Shown in pieces: positions 14,832 to 23,459 of a stretch of DNA of 24,575 nucleotides (its first letter is position 1; every line of letters begins with the position of its first letter). The stretch covers positions 1-24,575 of the forward strand of contig CALDAH010000010.1 of NCBI GenBank assembly GCA_937903135.1, in the 5' to 3' direction. The stretch comes from an uncultured Alphaproteobacteria bacterium. GTDB taxonomy: Bacteria > Pseudomonadota > Alphaproteobacteria > Rs-D84. The notes beneath the pieces were generated by a model that saw only the letters and a list, made by a program, of their open reading frames with translations, did not search any database and was not told where the DNA came from. The position numbers and the translations under genes were made by a program.

Positions 14832-16292
14832 ATGAAACTAGGCAAACATATTTTCGGGGTTGGTGCAATGACTGGCATCAGCCGTATATTTGGATTCATT
14901 CGCGATATGCTGATCGCACGCGTATTGGGCGCGGGACGACTATCGGATATATTCTTGGCCGCGTTTAAGCTGCCGAATCTGTTTCGCGACCTGCTTGGCG
15001 AAGGGGCACTGTCCGCGATTTTTATCCCGATGTATACCGACCTGCGCAAAGATGACGCGTTCGCTAAAAATGTATTTTCATGGCTAATGGTCGTTTTACT
15101 CGGCATAACTATTTTATTCGAGATATTTATGCCACTGGTAATCTGGGGCCTGACCCCGGGGTTTGACGCCGACCCCGGCAAGATGCAATTTACCGTGATC
15201 ATATCACGAATAATGTTCTGCTATGTTATATTTATATGCGGGGCGGCGTTCCTCTCGGCGATATTAAATGCATTTTCACGGTTTCTGTTGGCGGCGTTTA
15301 TGCCGGTATTGCTGAACCTGATGCTGATCGGGGCGTTGTTATTATCGGCATTTTATGCACCGGGAACAATATTATATATAATGGCCGGCACAGTTGTTCT
15401 ATCCGGGATTGTTCAATTTGGTATCTTATGGGCGCGCGTTCGCCGGCGACACTTTGGCCTGCGGCTGGTTATCCCCCGATGGACACCCGGGATAAAGAGT
15501 TTGTTTAAACGGCTATCTATTAGTATCGTCGGGAACGGTTTTTATCAAATAACAATTATCGTCGGAACACTGGTCGCAAGCTTTCAGAACGGCGCAGTAT
15601 CATGGCTGTATTATTCCGACCGAATTGTTCAGCTGCCGTTTGCAATAATTGGACTGGCGGTCGGGACAGTTTTAATGTCGTCAATATCAAATGCGCTGGC
15701 GGATAAAAATATGCGCAGTGTTTATATTCAACAGAACTCTTCGCTGCGCCGATCGTTAATGCTAACCGTGCCATGTGTCGCGGGTCTGTTTGTTTTAGCG
15801 CACCCGATTATAAAATACTTATTTGAATACGGCGCATGGACGGCCGCGTCAACAAATGCCGTCGCCGCCGCAATAATGATCCAGGTATTCGTTCTGCCCG
15901 CGATGCTGGTCAGCCAGATATACAGTAAAACACTTTACGCCGCCCAGGACGTTAAAACACCGGTAAAGACCAGTATGATATCACTTGGCGTCGCGGCGAT
16001 AATATACCTGGCCGCGTTCCCGATTATCGGATATCTATCCATACCGGTCGGGATAGTGGCCAGCGGCTATCTAAAGAACTTTTTAGTTGGCCGGGCATGC
16101 CGAAAGCGCGACCTGTTCCGACCCGATGCCCGTACAATTCGCGCCATTGTTGCATTTTCGGTACTATCGGCCGTGCTGGGGTGCGTTCTGTGGTTCGTCC
16201 CGATTAACAGTATCGCGACACTTATCGCAGCAATCGCCGGATATGCTGTTATATACCTGCCGGTGGCTTATGTAATTGACCGTAAAATATAG
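14832..16292 (+). CDS. murJ: Lipid II flippase MurJ
   Basis: This 486-residue polytopic inner-membrane protein of the MOP exporter superfamily flips lipid II for peptidoglycan synthesis. The N-terminus has the family hallmark GAMTGISRIFGFIRDMLIARVLGAG-SDIFLAAFKLPNLFRDLLGEGALSAIFIP. About 14 hydrophobic segments follow. LPFAIIGLAVGTVLMSSIS and AHPIIKYLFEYGAWT are also typical. I start it at ATG 14832, which begins the standard MKLGKHIFG-type N-terminus. A TTG at 14808 would place the promoter -10 inside the gene. Confidence 0.95.
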   Translation: MKLGKHIFGVGAMTGISRIFGFIRDMLIARVLGAGRLSDIFLAAFKLPNLFRDLLGEGALSAIFIPMYTDLRKDDAFAKNVFSWLMVVLLGITILFEIFMPLVIWGLTPGFDADPGKMQFTVIISRIMFCYVIFICGAAFLSAILNAFSRFLLAAFMPVLLNLMLIGALLLSAFYAPGTILYIMAGTVVLSGIVQFGILWARVRRRHFGLRLVIPRWTPGIKSLFKRLSISIVGNGFYQITIIVGTLVASFQNGAVSWLYYSDRIVQLPFAIIGLAVGTVLMSSISNALADKNMRSVYIQQNSSLRRSLMLTVPCVAGLFVLAHPIIKYLFEYGAWTAASTNAVAAAIMIQVFVLPAMLVSQIYSKTLYAAQDVKTPVKTSMISLGVAAIIYLAAFPIIGYLSIPVGIVASGYLKNFLVGRACRKRDLFRPDARTIRAIVAFSVLSAVLGCVLWFVPINSIATLIAAIAGYAVIYLPVAYVIDRKI

Positions 16293-16304
16293 CCTAAAAT
16301 AAAG

Positions 16305-16333
16305 TTGAAACGGGGCTTTTTATGTGATAAAAT
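16305..16333 (+). promoter_or_regulatory. rlpA promoter with extended -10
   Basis: TTGAAA (16305-16310), a 17-base spacer and TAAAAT (16328-16333) preceded by TGN. The start would be near 16340, with a 24-nt leader containing TAAGGAG. Confidence 0.65.
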
Positions 16334-16363
16334 TATATCATAAGAATGTAAGGAGTCCCAAGA

Positions 16364-17242
16364 ATGACAAAAAAAGTAGTTTCATTGGCAGTTCTGTCTG
16401 CCCTGTTGACCGGTTGTATGAACAACGGCGCAACAAACAGCACAACAAATTACGGCAGTGACGGATTCGGCGAAGAAGTCTTGGTCAGTGCCGACGATCA
16501 GGCATTAAATAACACATACCTGTTATCCGCCGCCCCTAAATACTATATCGGCAGCGCATATAAGGTTGAAGATGTTCAGTATATCCCGGTTGAAGATTTA
16601 ACATATAACCAGACCGGCATCGCAGGCATTGTACCGGCGGAACTGAACGGAACAAAGACAAGCAACGGCGAAATATTTGACATTAATCAGATGGCCGCGA
16701 CCAGTAAAACTTTACCGCTGCCGACAATTGCGCGCGTAACAAATCTGGATAACGGTCAATCGGTGGTTGTTCGTGTTAATAACCGCGGGCCGTTTGTAAA
16801 TACACGTATTATGGATCTGTCCCCGGCGGCGGCACGTAAAATCGGCATGACCGGCCAGTCCAAGGTTCAGGTTCAGGTTTTACCGGATCAATCCATCGCG
16901 GTAAAGAATGCAACACTGGGCGCGACAACAATTCAAACAGTTGAAACAACCCCGACCCAGGTAATTGAAACAACAACCGTTGTATCACAGCCTGCGACCA
17001 CCGGCGATTACAGTGTTCAGGTTGCCGCATTCTATGCCGAGGACAGCGCAAACACATTAGCGCAGAGAATGCAAACATACGGCAACGCCGTTGTTATAAA
17101 GGAAGGCGATATGTATAAGGTTCGCATCGTTGACCTGGACGCGGCCAAGGCACGTAATGTAATTGACGCCCTGCGCAATAACGAAGGTATGGCACCTGGA
17201 CTGTTAAAGAACGGTCGCTGGATAAATGCCGACAGCATTTAA
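16364..17242 (+). CDS. rlpA: RlpA-type septal lipoprotein with SPOR domain
   Basis: This 292-residue lipoprotein has lipobox LLTGC (Cys18), a spacer rich in Asn and Thr, a double-psi beta-barrel (about 86-175: GIAGIVPAELNGTKTSNGEIFD, RVTNLDNGQSVVVRVNNRGPF, RIMDLSPAAARKIGM) and a C-terminal SPOR domain (about 213-287, YSVQVAAFYAEDSANTLAQRM). RlpA proteins act at the division septum; SPOR binds denuded glycan strands, and some members are lytic transglycosylases. Two residues usual in active members differ: the His of the AAH-LP segment is absent (MAATSKTLPLP) and NDRGP is NNRGP. Activity is therefore uncertain. TAAGGAG precedes the ATG. Confidence 0.9.
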   Translation: MTKKVVSLAVLSALLTGCMNNGATNSTTNYGSDGFGEEVLVSADDQALNNTYLLSAAPKYYIGSAYKVEDVQYIPVEDLTYNQTGIAGIVPAELNGTKTSNGEIFDINQMAATSKTLPLPTIARVTNLDNGQSVVVRVNNRGPFVNTRIMDLSPAAARKIGMTGQSKVQVQVLPDQSIAVKNATLGATTIQTVETTPTQVIETTTVVSQPATTGDYSVQVAAFYAEDSANTLAQRMQTYGNAVVIKEGDMYKVRIVDLDAAKARNVIDALRNNEGMAPGLLKNGRWINADSI

Positions 17243-17269
17243 AAAATCCCCCATCGGGGGATTTTTTTT
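17241..17269. terminator. Bidirectional terminator between rlpA and htpX
   Basis: AAATCCCC/GGGGATTT with a CATC-type loop (about 17244-17266), extended by A- and T-runs, starts right at the rlpA stop. It reaches into the htpX stop codon. Confidence 0.9.
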
Positions 17270-18200
17270 AACCCATTGATTCCAACCGTTCAATTCGCAC
17301 CGATGTTTTCGGGTGGGTCGCGAACAGCGAACTGGCAAATTCACGTGGGCCGGCCGGCGATTCAATACACGCCGCCGACATAGACTTTACATCAGATATG
17401 CATTTTACATGCGAATCTGTTGATATTTTACGCAGTGCACTGGCCAATGCACGTGGATTGCGCGTTATCTGTGCCCCGGTTGCATCGGCGGCAAATTCAC
17501 GATTACGCGATATCGCCATTCGTAATATTGGCGTAATAATCCAATTAAATACCATAAACGCCAGCCATACCATTAATAAAACCGCTGCCCCGTTTGATTT
17601 TTCATTATTATCGTCGCGCGGGGCATATAACGCGCCACGTAATATCGCATCTGCGATAAATACCGTAACGCCGACGCCGGTTATTAGCAGCATATCCAGT
17701 CGTATATCACGGTTGCCGATATGGGCCATTTCATGGGCGATTACCCCTTCCAGTTCGGGCCGGGTCAGGCGATTTATAATCCCGCGCGTTAATGCCACCG
17801 ACGCATCGCGCGGCCCGCGGCCGGTTGCAAATGCATTCATTGCATCGTCGTTGATTATATAAACGCGTGGCGTCGGCAGCCCTGCGGCAATCGCAACGTT
17901 TTCAACGCTGCGAAATACTTCACGATAGCCCGGGTCTGAATCATATATCTGATGCGCGCGTGCCATATGCAGCATCATTGAATCCCCGAATGCCCATGAT
18001 ACCAGCAACCAAACAAAGCATACAATAAACGTCGGTATTGCCACCGCCGCGGTTGTATTTATCGCATTATCAATCGGCGATACCATCCATACAAACAAAA
18101 ACACCAGCGCGATAAATATTATCGGGAACATGGCAACCAGTATAACTGTTTTTATATTATTTTGACGGATATGATCGTATACGGTCTTGACTTTCTTCAT
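17268..18200 (-). CDS. htpX: Membrane zinc protease HtpX (M48)
   Basis: This 310-residue inner-membrane metalloprotease takes part in quality control of membrane proteins. Two transmembrane helices lie near residues 17-40 and 50-70. Zinc-binding HEMAH is at 156-160, and the third ligand is E235 in SRNREFAADA. Two further hydrophobic segments lie at about 171-190 and 207-228. NAFATGRGP, typical of the family, is at 122-130. AGGAAGC precedes the ATG. LemA, a frequent neighbour, is elsewhere in this window. Confidence 0.94.
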   Translation of the reverse strand: MKKVKTVYDHIRQNNIKTVILVAMFPIIFIALVFLFVWMVSPIDNAINTTAAVAIPTFIVCFVWLLVSWAFGDSMMLHMARAHQIYDSDPGYREVFRSVENVAIAAGLPTPRVYIINDDAMNAFATGRGPRDASVALTRGIINRLTRPELEGVIAHEMAHIGNRDIRLDMLLITGVGVTVFIADAILRGALYAPRDDNNEKSNGAAVLLMVWLAFMVFNWIITPILRMAISRNREFAADATGAQITRNPRALASALRKISTDSHVKCISDVKSMSAACIESPAGPREFASSLFATHPKTSVRIERLESMG

Positions 18201-18215
18201 AGTAAATGCTTCCTG

Positions 18216-18245
18216 TTAAAATTGTGGTTATTTGCCCTTATTATA
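18216..18245. promoter_or_regulatory. Divergent promoter region htpX / outer-membrane protein
   Basis: The 67-base gap has a plus-strand TTAAAA-17-TATTAT (18216-18221, 18239-18244). It also has a minus-strand TATAAT (18240-18245) about 40 bases before the htpX ATG, with a weak -35. The two -10 boxes lie on the same TTATTATAA segment, another partly symmetric divergent promoter. Confidence 0.4.
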
Positions 18246-18267
18246 AACAAAAAAAACAAGGCGAGTC

Positions 18268-19413
18268 ATGAGAAAATTTATACCCGTTATTATGTTATTT
18301 GTATGCCATAGCGTTTACGGGGCCGAGTTAACAAATAAATCCAGCGCATATCTGCAAAACGTTGCCGACGCCTGGGCAACGGTTATCGGCGGCGGTACAA
18401 CCGGGGGCGAGATTGCCCGACTGATTAATAACGCCGGGGCGATATCCCCGGCACGATACAGGGAATTAATATCTATTATCGGTTATAACGACAGCGCATT
18501 AACAATCTTTAACACCGATCATCATATTGATATGGCGTATAATGTAATCAGCAACCCGATGCAGGCACGCCGCCCCGTATGCCGGCCCAATACACCCCAG
18601 TGCCGTGAAAATCGTCCCCGGGTTTATATTGGCGCAAATGGATTTGCCGCGATGGATGATTACGACTCGCATGCTAACGGGGATTTTAAAACACGCGGTG
18701 GTGGCGCGAACCTTTATGCAAAAACATATATAACGGATGGAATATCCCTAGGGCTGGGCTATACATACAGCGAATCCGATACCCACGACAGTGATATATA
18801 CGCGGATGCGAAAACCAACAGCATAATGCTGTTTTCTGAATACTTAGCGCCGGTTGGAATATTTATAAACGCAGGTGCAATGATCGGTAAAACCAGTTGG
18901 TCAACAGATAAAACCGTTGCAGGGATTATTAACAATGGCGAATACAACACAGACTTTATATCCGGCCAGATTTTATCGGGCATAGATATATCCCGAAAAA
19001 ACGTTTCCATTACCCCGTATATCGGCGCACGTTATATGCGTATTGCGTCCGATAAACACATTGATGCCGCCGCCCAGGCCTTTAAGAAATGGTGGTTTAA
19101 TACCCTTAGCGGTTCGGCGGCAGTTAATATAAAATTTAAATTTAATCTATATAACACTCTTATTCAGCCCAGCGCATTTGTCGGCGGATCATACGACGCA
19201 ATCAGTCACGGAACAGACAATATCGGCGTAGAGGTAATAAGCGGAAAAACATACACCGTTCCACTGGAATCCCCTGAACGATTGAAAATCAGCGGTGGCA
19301 TAGGCATTGACGTACGCCATGGCAGTTTTATGGCGGGACTGCATTACAAAATGGATGCCCGGGATAACTATATGTCACACAGCGGTATATTAAATCTAAA
19401 GATTGCGTTTTAA
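18268..19413 (+). CDS. Autotransporter-type beta-barrel outer-membrane protein
   Basis: This 381-residue secreted protein has a signal peptide (MRKFIPVIMLFVCHSVYGA), a helical region of about 100 residues (AYLQNVADAWATVIGGGTTGG...) and a Cys pair at CRPNTPQC. A barrel-like domain follows from about residue 116 to the end, with alternating amphipathic strands (ISLGLGYTYSESDT, ITPYIGARYM, SFMAGLHYKMDA). It ends in Phe (LNLKIAF), the usual last residue of a BAM substrate. The barrel resembles the autotransporter translocator fold, but no long passenger is present. The short N-terminal part may be exposed or periplasmic. Function unknown. AAGGCGAG precedes the ATG. Confidence 0.8.
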   Translation: MRKFIPVIMLFVCHSVYGAELTNKSSAYLQNVADAWATVIGGGTTGGEIARLINNAGAISPARYRELISIIGYNDSALTIFNTDHHIDMAYNVISNPMQARRPVCRPNTPQCRENRPRVYIGANGFAAMDDYDSHANGDFKTRGGGANLYAKTYITDGISLGLGYTYSESDTHDSDIYADAKTNSIMLFSEYLAPVGIFINAGAMIGKTSWSTDKTVAGIINNGEYNTDFISGQILSGIDISRKNVSITPYIGARYMRIASDKHIDAAAQAFKKWWFNTLSGSAAVNIKFKFNLYNTLIQPSAFVGGSYDAISHGTDNIGVEVISGKTYTVPLESPERLKISGGIGIDVRHGSFMAGLHYKMDARDNYMSHSGILNLKIAF

Positions 19414-19422
19414 AATCTGGTA

Positions 19423-19443
19423 AAATATGCTATAATCTACGCT
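19423..19443 (+). promoter_or_regulatory. Extended -10 promoter giving a leaderless mRNA (M23 peptidase gene)
   Basis: TGCTATAAT (TATAAT at 19431-19436, TG 1 base before it) lies exactly 7 bases before ATG 19444, so the transcript would begin at the start codon. The -35 is poor, as often with an extended -10. No Shine-Dalgarno is seen. Confidence 0.6.
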
Positions 19444-20304
19444 ATGAAACGTTATAGCGTTATTGTATTGGGAATTATTATTACCGTGATTGGAAATACG
19501 GCCATGGGGAAAAGCCTGCTTGCCCCGGCAAAGTTCCCAAAAACATTCAACGATTTATCTTTTACCGACCGGGTTGAGGTTCTGCGTGCCGGATATGAAC
19601 CGTGGGAATCCAAATACGATAAATCCGGCCGATGCATATCGGGATGCCCGTATGCCGGGATTACAATTGACGATCATATGGATATGATGACGCGCCAAAC
19701 GAACGCCGCAATAAATCAACTGCATGCGGCGGGAATCGCATTACCGGACACACAATACCATCCGACCACCGGCGCGCAGGATACCGCCCCCGACGCGACG
19801 GACGGGAACATACAATATAAACCATATGCCCCCGTGATTTCTGCGATGGCGGATGCAATGTCTTCGCGCTGCATGCCAAATCAACCGGAAATCGCGGCCG
19901 ATCAAAAATATCCAATTGGCGAACCTTTGCTTGGACGTCCGCGAATTACATCGCCGTTCGGGAAACGAACGCACCCGGTTAATCATACAACGCATCCACA
20001 TACCGGCGTGGATTTTGCCGCCCCTGTCGGCACAGATATATTTTCCCCGGCCGACGGGACGGTATCTGCCGTATGGACCGACAGTTCATGCGGGCGCGGC
20101 ATTCGCATCAGCCACGCAGGCGGATATGAAACAGTATATTGCCATTTAAACGAACAGCTGGTATTAAACGGGGAAAAAGTACTTGCCGGATGCCGAATTG
20201 GCAAAACAGGGAATACAGGGCAAACGACCGGCCCGCATTTGCATTACGGGATTAAACAGGACGGAACATATATAAATCCATCACGTTTTATTGGTCGCGA
20301 ATAA
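19444..20304 (+). CDS. Secreted M23 (LytM) family peptidase
   Basis: This 286-residue protein has a signal peptide (MKRYSVIVLGIIITVIGNTAMG), a spacer of about 140 residues, and a C-terminal M23 domain. The domain carries the zinc and catalytic motifs: RITSPFGKRTHPVNHTT with HTGVDF (His at about 186), CHLNEQ, and GPHLHYG. These enzymes cut peptidoglycan cross-bridges or, when degenerate, activate amidases. All the usual metal ligands appear present, so it may be active. Its 3' end overlaps the convergent Smr gene by 17 bases, with no terminator between them. Confidence 0.88.
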   Translation: MKRYSVIVLGIIITVIGNTAMGKSLLAPAKFPKTFNDLSFTDRVEVLRAGYEPWESKYDKSGRCISGCPYAGITIDDHMDMMTRQTNAAINQLHAAGIALPDTQYHPTTGAQDTAPDATDGNIQYKPYAPVISAMADAMSSRCMPNQPEIAADQKYPIGEPLLGRPRITSPFGKRTHPVNHTTHPHTGVDFAAPVGTDIFSPADGTVSAVWTDSSCGRGIRISHAGGYETVYCHLNEQLVLNGEKVLAGCRIGKTGNTGQTTGPHLHYGIKQDGTYINPSRFIGRE

Positions 20305-20671
20305 CCATACGCCAACGAAAGATCACATAAAAACTGCCGTTATTTATCGGCCTGAATGAAACAATATATGGGGACAACCTGCTTTCGGTGGCCCATTCGG
20401 GGAATTTAATTTTTAAAATTCCACTGGCCCCGGTAATAACTGTTGCGCTGTGCGTGCCGGATGTCGCCAATGCCATGATTGAATCCCACGCCTGTTCTTC
20501 GGTTTTGTTATGCAAATCCAATACACTGTGACGGGGCGCGGCAACCGGCGCGGGCGGGATTAAATGCCCCAGTTTTAACTCAGCGCGCACGGCACGATTT
20601 ACCGCACGATTATCTGGATAAAATTCGCCCCTGCCCATATTTTCAATATCGCTGTCTGATAACTTTTTCAT
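20288..20671 (-). CDS. Smr-domain protein
   Basis: This 127-residue protein has a short N-terminal region (MKKLSDSDIENMGRGEFYPDN) and a C-terminal Smr domain (about 49-122). The domain shows LDLHNKTEEQAWDSI and VITGASGILKIKFPEW, where the family has LDLHG.T..eA and ITGKG....G.L....P.WL. Some Smr domains nick DNA or RNA or bind nucleic acids, but the role of small stand-alone members is poorly defined. TGAS replaces the usual TGKG, so the domain is somewhat diverged. It starts 2 bases after the stop of the upstream M23 gene (operon) and overlaps the convergent M23 gene at its end. Confidence 0.8.
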   Translation of the reverse strand: MKKLSDSDIENMGRGEFYPDNRAVNRAVRAELKLGHLIPPAPVAAPRHSVLDLHNKTEEQAWDSIMALATSGTHSATVITGASGILKIKFPEWATESRLSPYIVSFRPINNGSFYVIFRWRMVIRDQ

Positions 20672-20673
20672 AA

Positions 20674-21942
20674 CTATAACTGGATAAACATCCCAGGATT
20701 CTTTTTTAGCTCTTCAATGCCTTTATCAACTGTTTTTCTAAATTCCAAAAATTTACGTTTATCGGCCGAATCCAGGTTACTTATCGCCGGCAGTTTTACG
20801 GTCATAGGGTTTACATGCTTGCCGTCTTTGATAATTTCGTAATGCAGGTGCGGCCCGGTTGACAGCCCGGTTGATCCAACATATCCGATTGTCTGGCCCT
20901 GGCGAACGGTTGTACCGACGGTTACGCCCTTGGCAAATCGTGACATATGCGCATAAAGCGTTTCATACGACCCGTTATGACGAATTTTAACAAAATTACC
21001 GTGTCCGCGGTTAAAGCTTCGCGCGACAACGCGTCCCGCCCCGGCCGCAGGGATCGGCGTACCGGTTGACGCACGGAAATCCACCCCTTTATGGGCACGG
21101 GTAAATCCCAGAACCGGGTGTTTGCGACGCGTTGAAAAACTGCTGGTAACGCGCGCGTTATTAATCGGCGTACGTTTCAAAGATTTTATTGCCCCGTTGC
21201 CATCTTCGTCATAATAACCGGTTGTGCCATCGGGTTTTCGGAAACGATACATTTTAACCGTACCGCGCAACGCATCAAATGACACCGCCAAAACGCGTCC
21301 GTTTTCAACCTTTTTCCCGTTAGAGAAGTTTTCCTCGAACAAAACGCTAAAACGCTGACCGGCACGAACATCACGTTCAAAGTCCATTTCAAATGCCAGT
21401 AAATCATAAACATCTGCCAAAATCCCCGCCGGGATTCCCGCACGCTGCCCGGCCAAGAAAAAACTGTCCCCGTCCAGGATTTCCCCCGAACGATATACTG
21501 CGCGTGAATCACGTGCGATAAATTTTGTATTACACTGCCACCCGCCCGCGTCATCCGCGGTAAGCTCAACCTTACGCCACGGTGACGGGGTAATAATTAT
21601 CTTTTCAATCGGGGCATCTGAACCGCCACGCCGAATAAACTCAATACGATCATTATTTGCACGCAGCGTGGAAACATCCGCCTCGGTTTTTAATATCTTG
21701 GCGATTTTACGTACCTCGCGGCTTTCAAATCCCTGGGCGGTTAGCAGTTTAGAAAGGCTATCGCCCTTCTCTACCATTACGACTGTTCCATGTTCGTTTT
21801 CATCGCGCCGGCTGCGGCGTTGACCGTTACCGTTATCACGCGTGGCCACAACAATAATAGCAATCATTGTTAGTATTATTGCCAACCCCATAACCAATCT
21901 TGATAGTGTATTTGAATATAGAATATCTTTTGCTTTTTTCAT
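20674..21942 (-). CDS. Membrane-anchored M23 peptidase, MepM-like
   Basis: This 422-residue protein has an N-terminal transmembrane anchor (RLVMGLAIILTMIAIIVVATR) and a LysM/OapA-like segment with VEKGDSLSKLLTAQGF near 57-72. A middle domain carries FEMDFERDVRAGQRFSVLFEE. The C-terminal M23 domain has RRKHPVLGFTRAHKGVDF, LYAHMSRF and GPHLHYEI, so all zinc ligands are kept. The architecture matches MepM/YebA, a D,D-endopeptidase that cuts cross-links to allow wall growth. Start 21942 is chosen because it begins the anchor; a longer frame to 22119 would run into prmC. The -10 box lies 7 bases before this ATG, so the mRNA would be leaderless. Confidence 0.9.
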   Translation of the reverse strand: MKKAKDILYSNTLSRLVMGLAIILTMIAIIVVATRDNGNGQRRSRRDENEHGTVVMVEKGDSLSKLLTAQGFESREVRKIAKILKTEADVSTLRANNDRIEFIRRGGSDAPIEKIIITPSPWRKVELTADDAGGWQCNTKFIARDSRAVYRSGEILDGDSFFLAGQRAGIPAGILADVYDLLAFEMDFERDVRAGQRFSVLFEENFSNGKKVENGRVLAVSFDALRGTVKMYRFRKPDGTTGYYDEDGNGAIKSLKRTPINNARVTSSFSTRRKHPVLGFTRAHKGVDFRASTGTPIPAAGAGRVVARSFNRGHGNFVKIRHNGSYETLYAHMSRFAKGVTVGTTVRQGQTIGYVGSTGLSTGPHLHYEIIKDGKHVNPMTVKLPAISNLDSADKRKFLEFRKTVDKGIEELKKNPGMFIQL

Positions 21943-21978
21943 AACTCGGATTATAATTATTTTATGACAATAAATCAA
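21930..21978. promoter_or_regulatory. Symmetric -10 shared by two divergent leaderless genes
   Basis: ATTATAAT (21950-21957) reads TATAAT on both strands. On the minus strand it has TTGATT as -35 (21973-21978, 17-base spacer, inside prmC codons) and lies 7 bases before the M23 ATG at 21942. On the plus strand it has TTGCTT (21930-21935, 16-base spacer) and lies 6 bases before the prmC ATG at 21964. Neither gene has a Shine-Dalgarno. Confidence 0.7.
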
Positions 21979-22731
21979 GCATTCACAATTCTTAGCAACG
22001 CAGGCGGTATCCGGGCGGCCCGAATAATAACCGAGAACACAAAAAAACTTAGCCGTTTCAAAGTATTGCGCATGGCACGACAGCTGCGCCGCGGGATGCC
22101 GGTTGCTAAAATAATCCATAAAAAATGGTTTTATGGAATGGGTTTCTATACCAATCGTTATACCCTGGACCCGCGTCCCGATACCGAAACACTGGTATCT
22201 GCCGCAATCGCGGATGCGGGGAATGGAATACGTATCCTGGATCTCGGGACGGGGACGGGTTGTATTATCGCGGCATGCGTTAATAATATACCCGGGGCAT
22301 CCGGGATTGGAATTGATAAATCATGGCGGGCATGCCGCGTCGCGAAAAAAAATATACGCGCCCATAACATCACATCGCGAATTGAAATTCGCCGCCGGTC
22401 GTTTTCATCACAACGCGGCTTTGGGGAAAAATTTGACGTTATTGTATCTAATCCGCCATATATTGCCCGCGGGGATGCGCGTGTGGACATCGGGGCCGGA
22501 TATGACCCGCGAATGGCCCTATATGCCGGGGACAACGGGCGCAGTGCGTATCGTGAAATCGCGAAAAACGCACGACGGTGGATAAAACCCGACGGCCGGA
22601 TGTATACCGAAATCGGAATTGATATGGGCCCGGATATACGAGAGATATTCGCAGAATACGGATGGCAATTCATCCGCGCAGAATCTGATCTGGGCGGGAT
22701 TGAACGGGTTTTAGTATTTAGCTATCGTTGA
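21964..22731 (+). CDS. prmC: Release factor glutamine methyltransferase PrmC/HemK
   Basis: This 255-residue SAM-dependent enzyme methylates the Gln of the GGQ motif in RF1 and RF2, which speeds termination. A helical N-terminal domain leads to GMPVAKIIHKKWFYG and DPRPDTE (69-75). The SAM-binding DLGTGTG is at 93-99 and the substrate-gripping NPPY at 163-166. The C-terminus is typical (GIERVLVFSYR), and its TGA is therefore a true stop. That supports UGA as a stop codon in this organism. Its end overlaps the convergent GNAT gene by 10 bases. Confidence 0.93.
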   Translation: MTINQAFTILSNAGGIRAARIITENTKKLSRFKVLRMARQLRRGMPVAKIIHKKWFYGMGFYTNRYTLDPRPDTETLVSAAIADAGNGIRILDLGTGTGCIIAACVNNIPGASGIGIDKSWRACRVAKKNIRAHNITSRIEIRRRSFSSQRGFGEKFDVIVSNPPYIARGDARVDIGAGYDPRMALYAGDNGRSAYREIAKNARRWIKPDGRMYTEIGIDMGPDIREIFAEYGWQFIRAESDLGGIERVLVFSYR

Positions 22732-23453
22732 AACTGTGTGATTTTTTCAGCCAATCGTCTGGATATAAAATCCGCCGGCTGACGTGATGCGATCGCGTAT
22801 TGTTTAATTACCCCTGCATCGTTTGCGATTGCATAGCCTTGGATATCAAAATTAACATCAACATATACAAACATCGGGGAATGCAAATCATTTACCCAGC
22901 CGTCATAAAACACCGTATTGGATTGCGTCGCAATAGACGTGCAGTATTTACAAATACGCTTTGACAAACTAAAAACCGGCGTCACATAGCAATTAGGCTT
23001 TTTCAGATCTTTAACAAACACGTTATCGGCATATAGCGTTTTATATCCATGGGATTTATAGTAATCCAGCAGCCGGCCATATCCCATACTTATTAAATAT
23101 AATTTATTATCATGCAGTGATACCGCGTTTTCAGCAGATTTTAATAAATTACTTCCGATTCCACATCCCTGATACCCAGGCAGCAAAAACAAATCCACAA
23201 GCTCTGATCGCGCCGCAGCAGTTGCCCCGGTAACAAACCCTATCATATCTTTGCCGTCATACGCCCCGAACGCAAAACATCCAGGCTTTTTTGTCCATGC
23301 CTTTTGATATTCACCACGCTTGGTCGCAATATCTTTGTCGGTGGTGCGAATACCATAAATCTCGTACAGGGCCGTGGAGTAAATTCTGATAAAATCATCC
23401 CATATCCCAGGGACAGATTGATTAAATATAGGGCGAATAATTATTTCTGACAT
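22722..23453 (-). CDS. GNAT-family N-acetyltransferase
   Basis: This 243-residue protein has an N-terminal GNAT domain (about 1-150). The acetyl-CoA pocket reads LVDLFLLPGYQGCGIGSNLLKSAE (near 87-110), followed by LISMGYGRLLDYYKSHGYK. The C-terminal 90 residues include CKYC, then PMFVYVDVNFDIQGYAIAND and AIASRQPADFISRRLAEKI. They may be a degenerate second GNAT-like half, but I cannot assign them firmly. The substrate is unknown. The promoter -10 lies 6 bases before the ATG, so the mRNA is predicted to be leaderless. Confidence 0.75.
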   Translation of the reverse strand: MSEIIIRPIFNQSVPGIWDDFIRIYSTALYEIYGIRTTDKDIATKRGEYQKAWTKKPGCFAFGAYDGKDMIGFVTGATAAARSELVDLFLLPGYQGCGIGSNLLKSAENAVSLHDNKLYLISMGYGRLLDYYKSHGYKTLYADNVFVKDLKKPNCYVTPVFSLSKRICKYCTSIATQSNTVFYDGWVNDLHSPMFVYVDVNFDIQGYAIANDAGVIKQYAIASRQPADFISRRLAEKITQFQR

Positions 23454-23459
23454 GCCCCA

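Noticed and set aside
21943..22119. Longer M23 peptidase starting at 22119
   Set aside because: The added 59 residues are antisense to prmC and precede the natural membrane anchor. The promoter -10 lies at 21950-21955.
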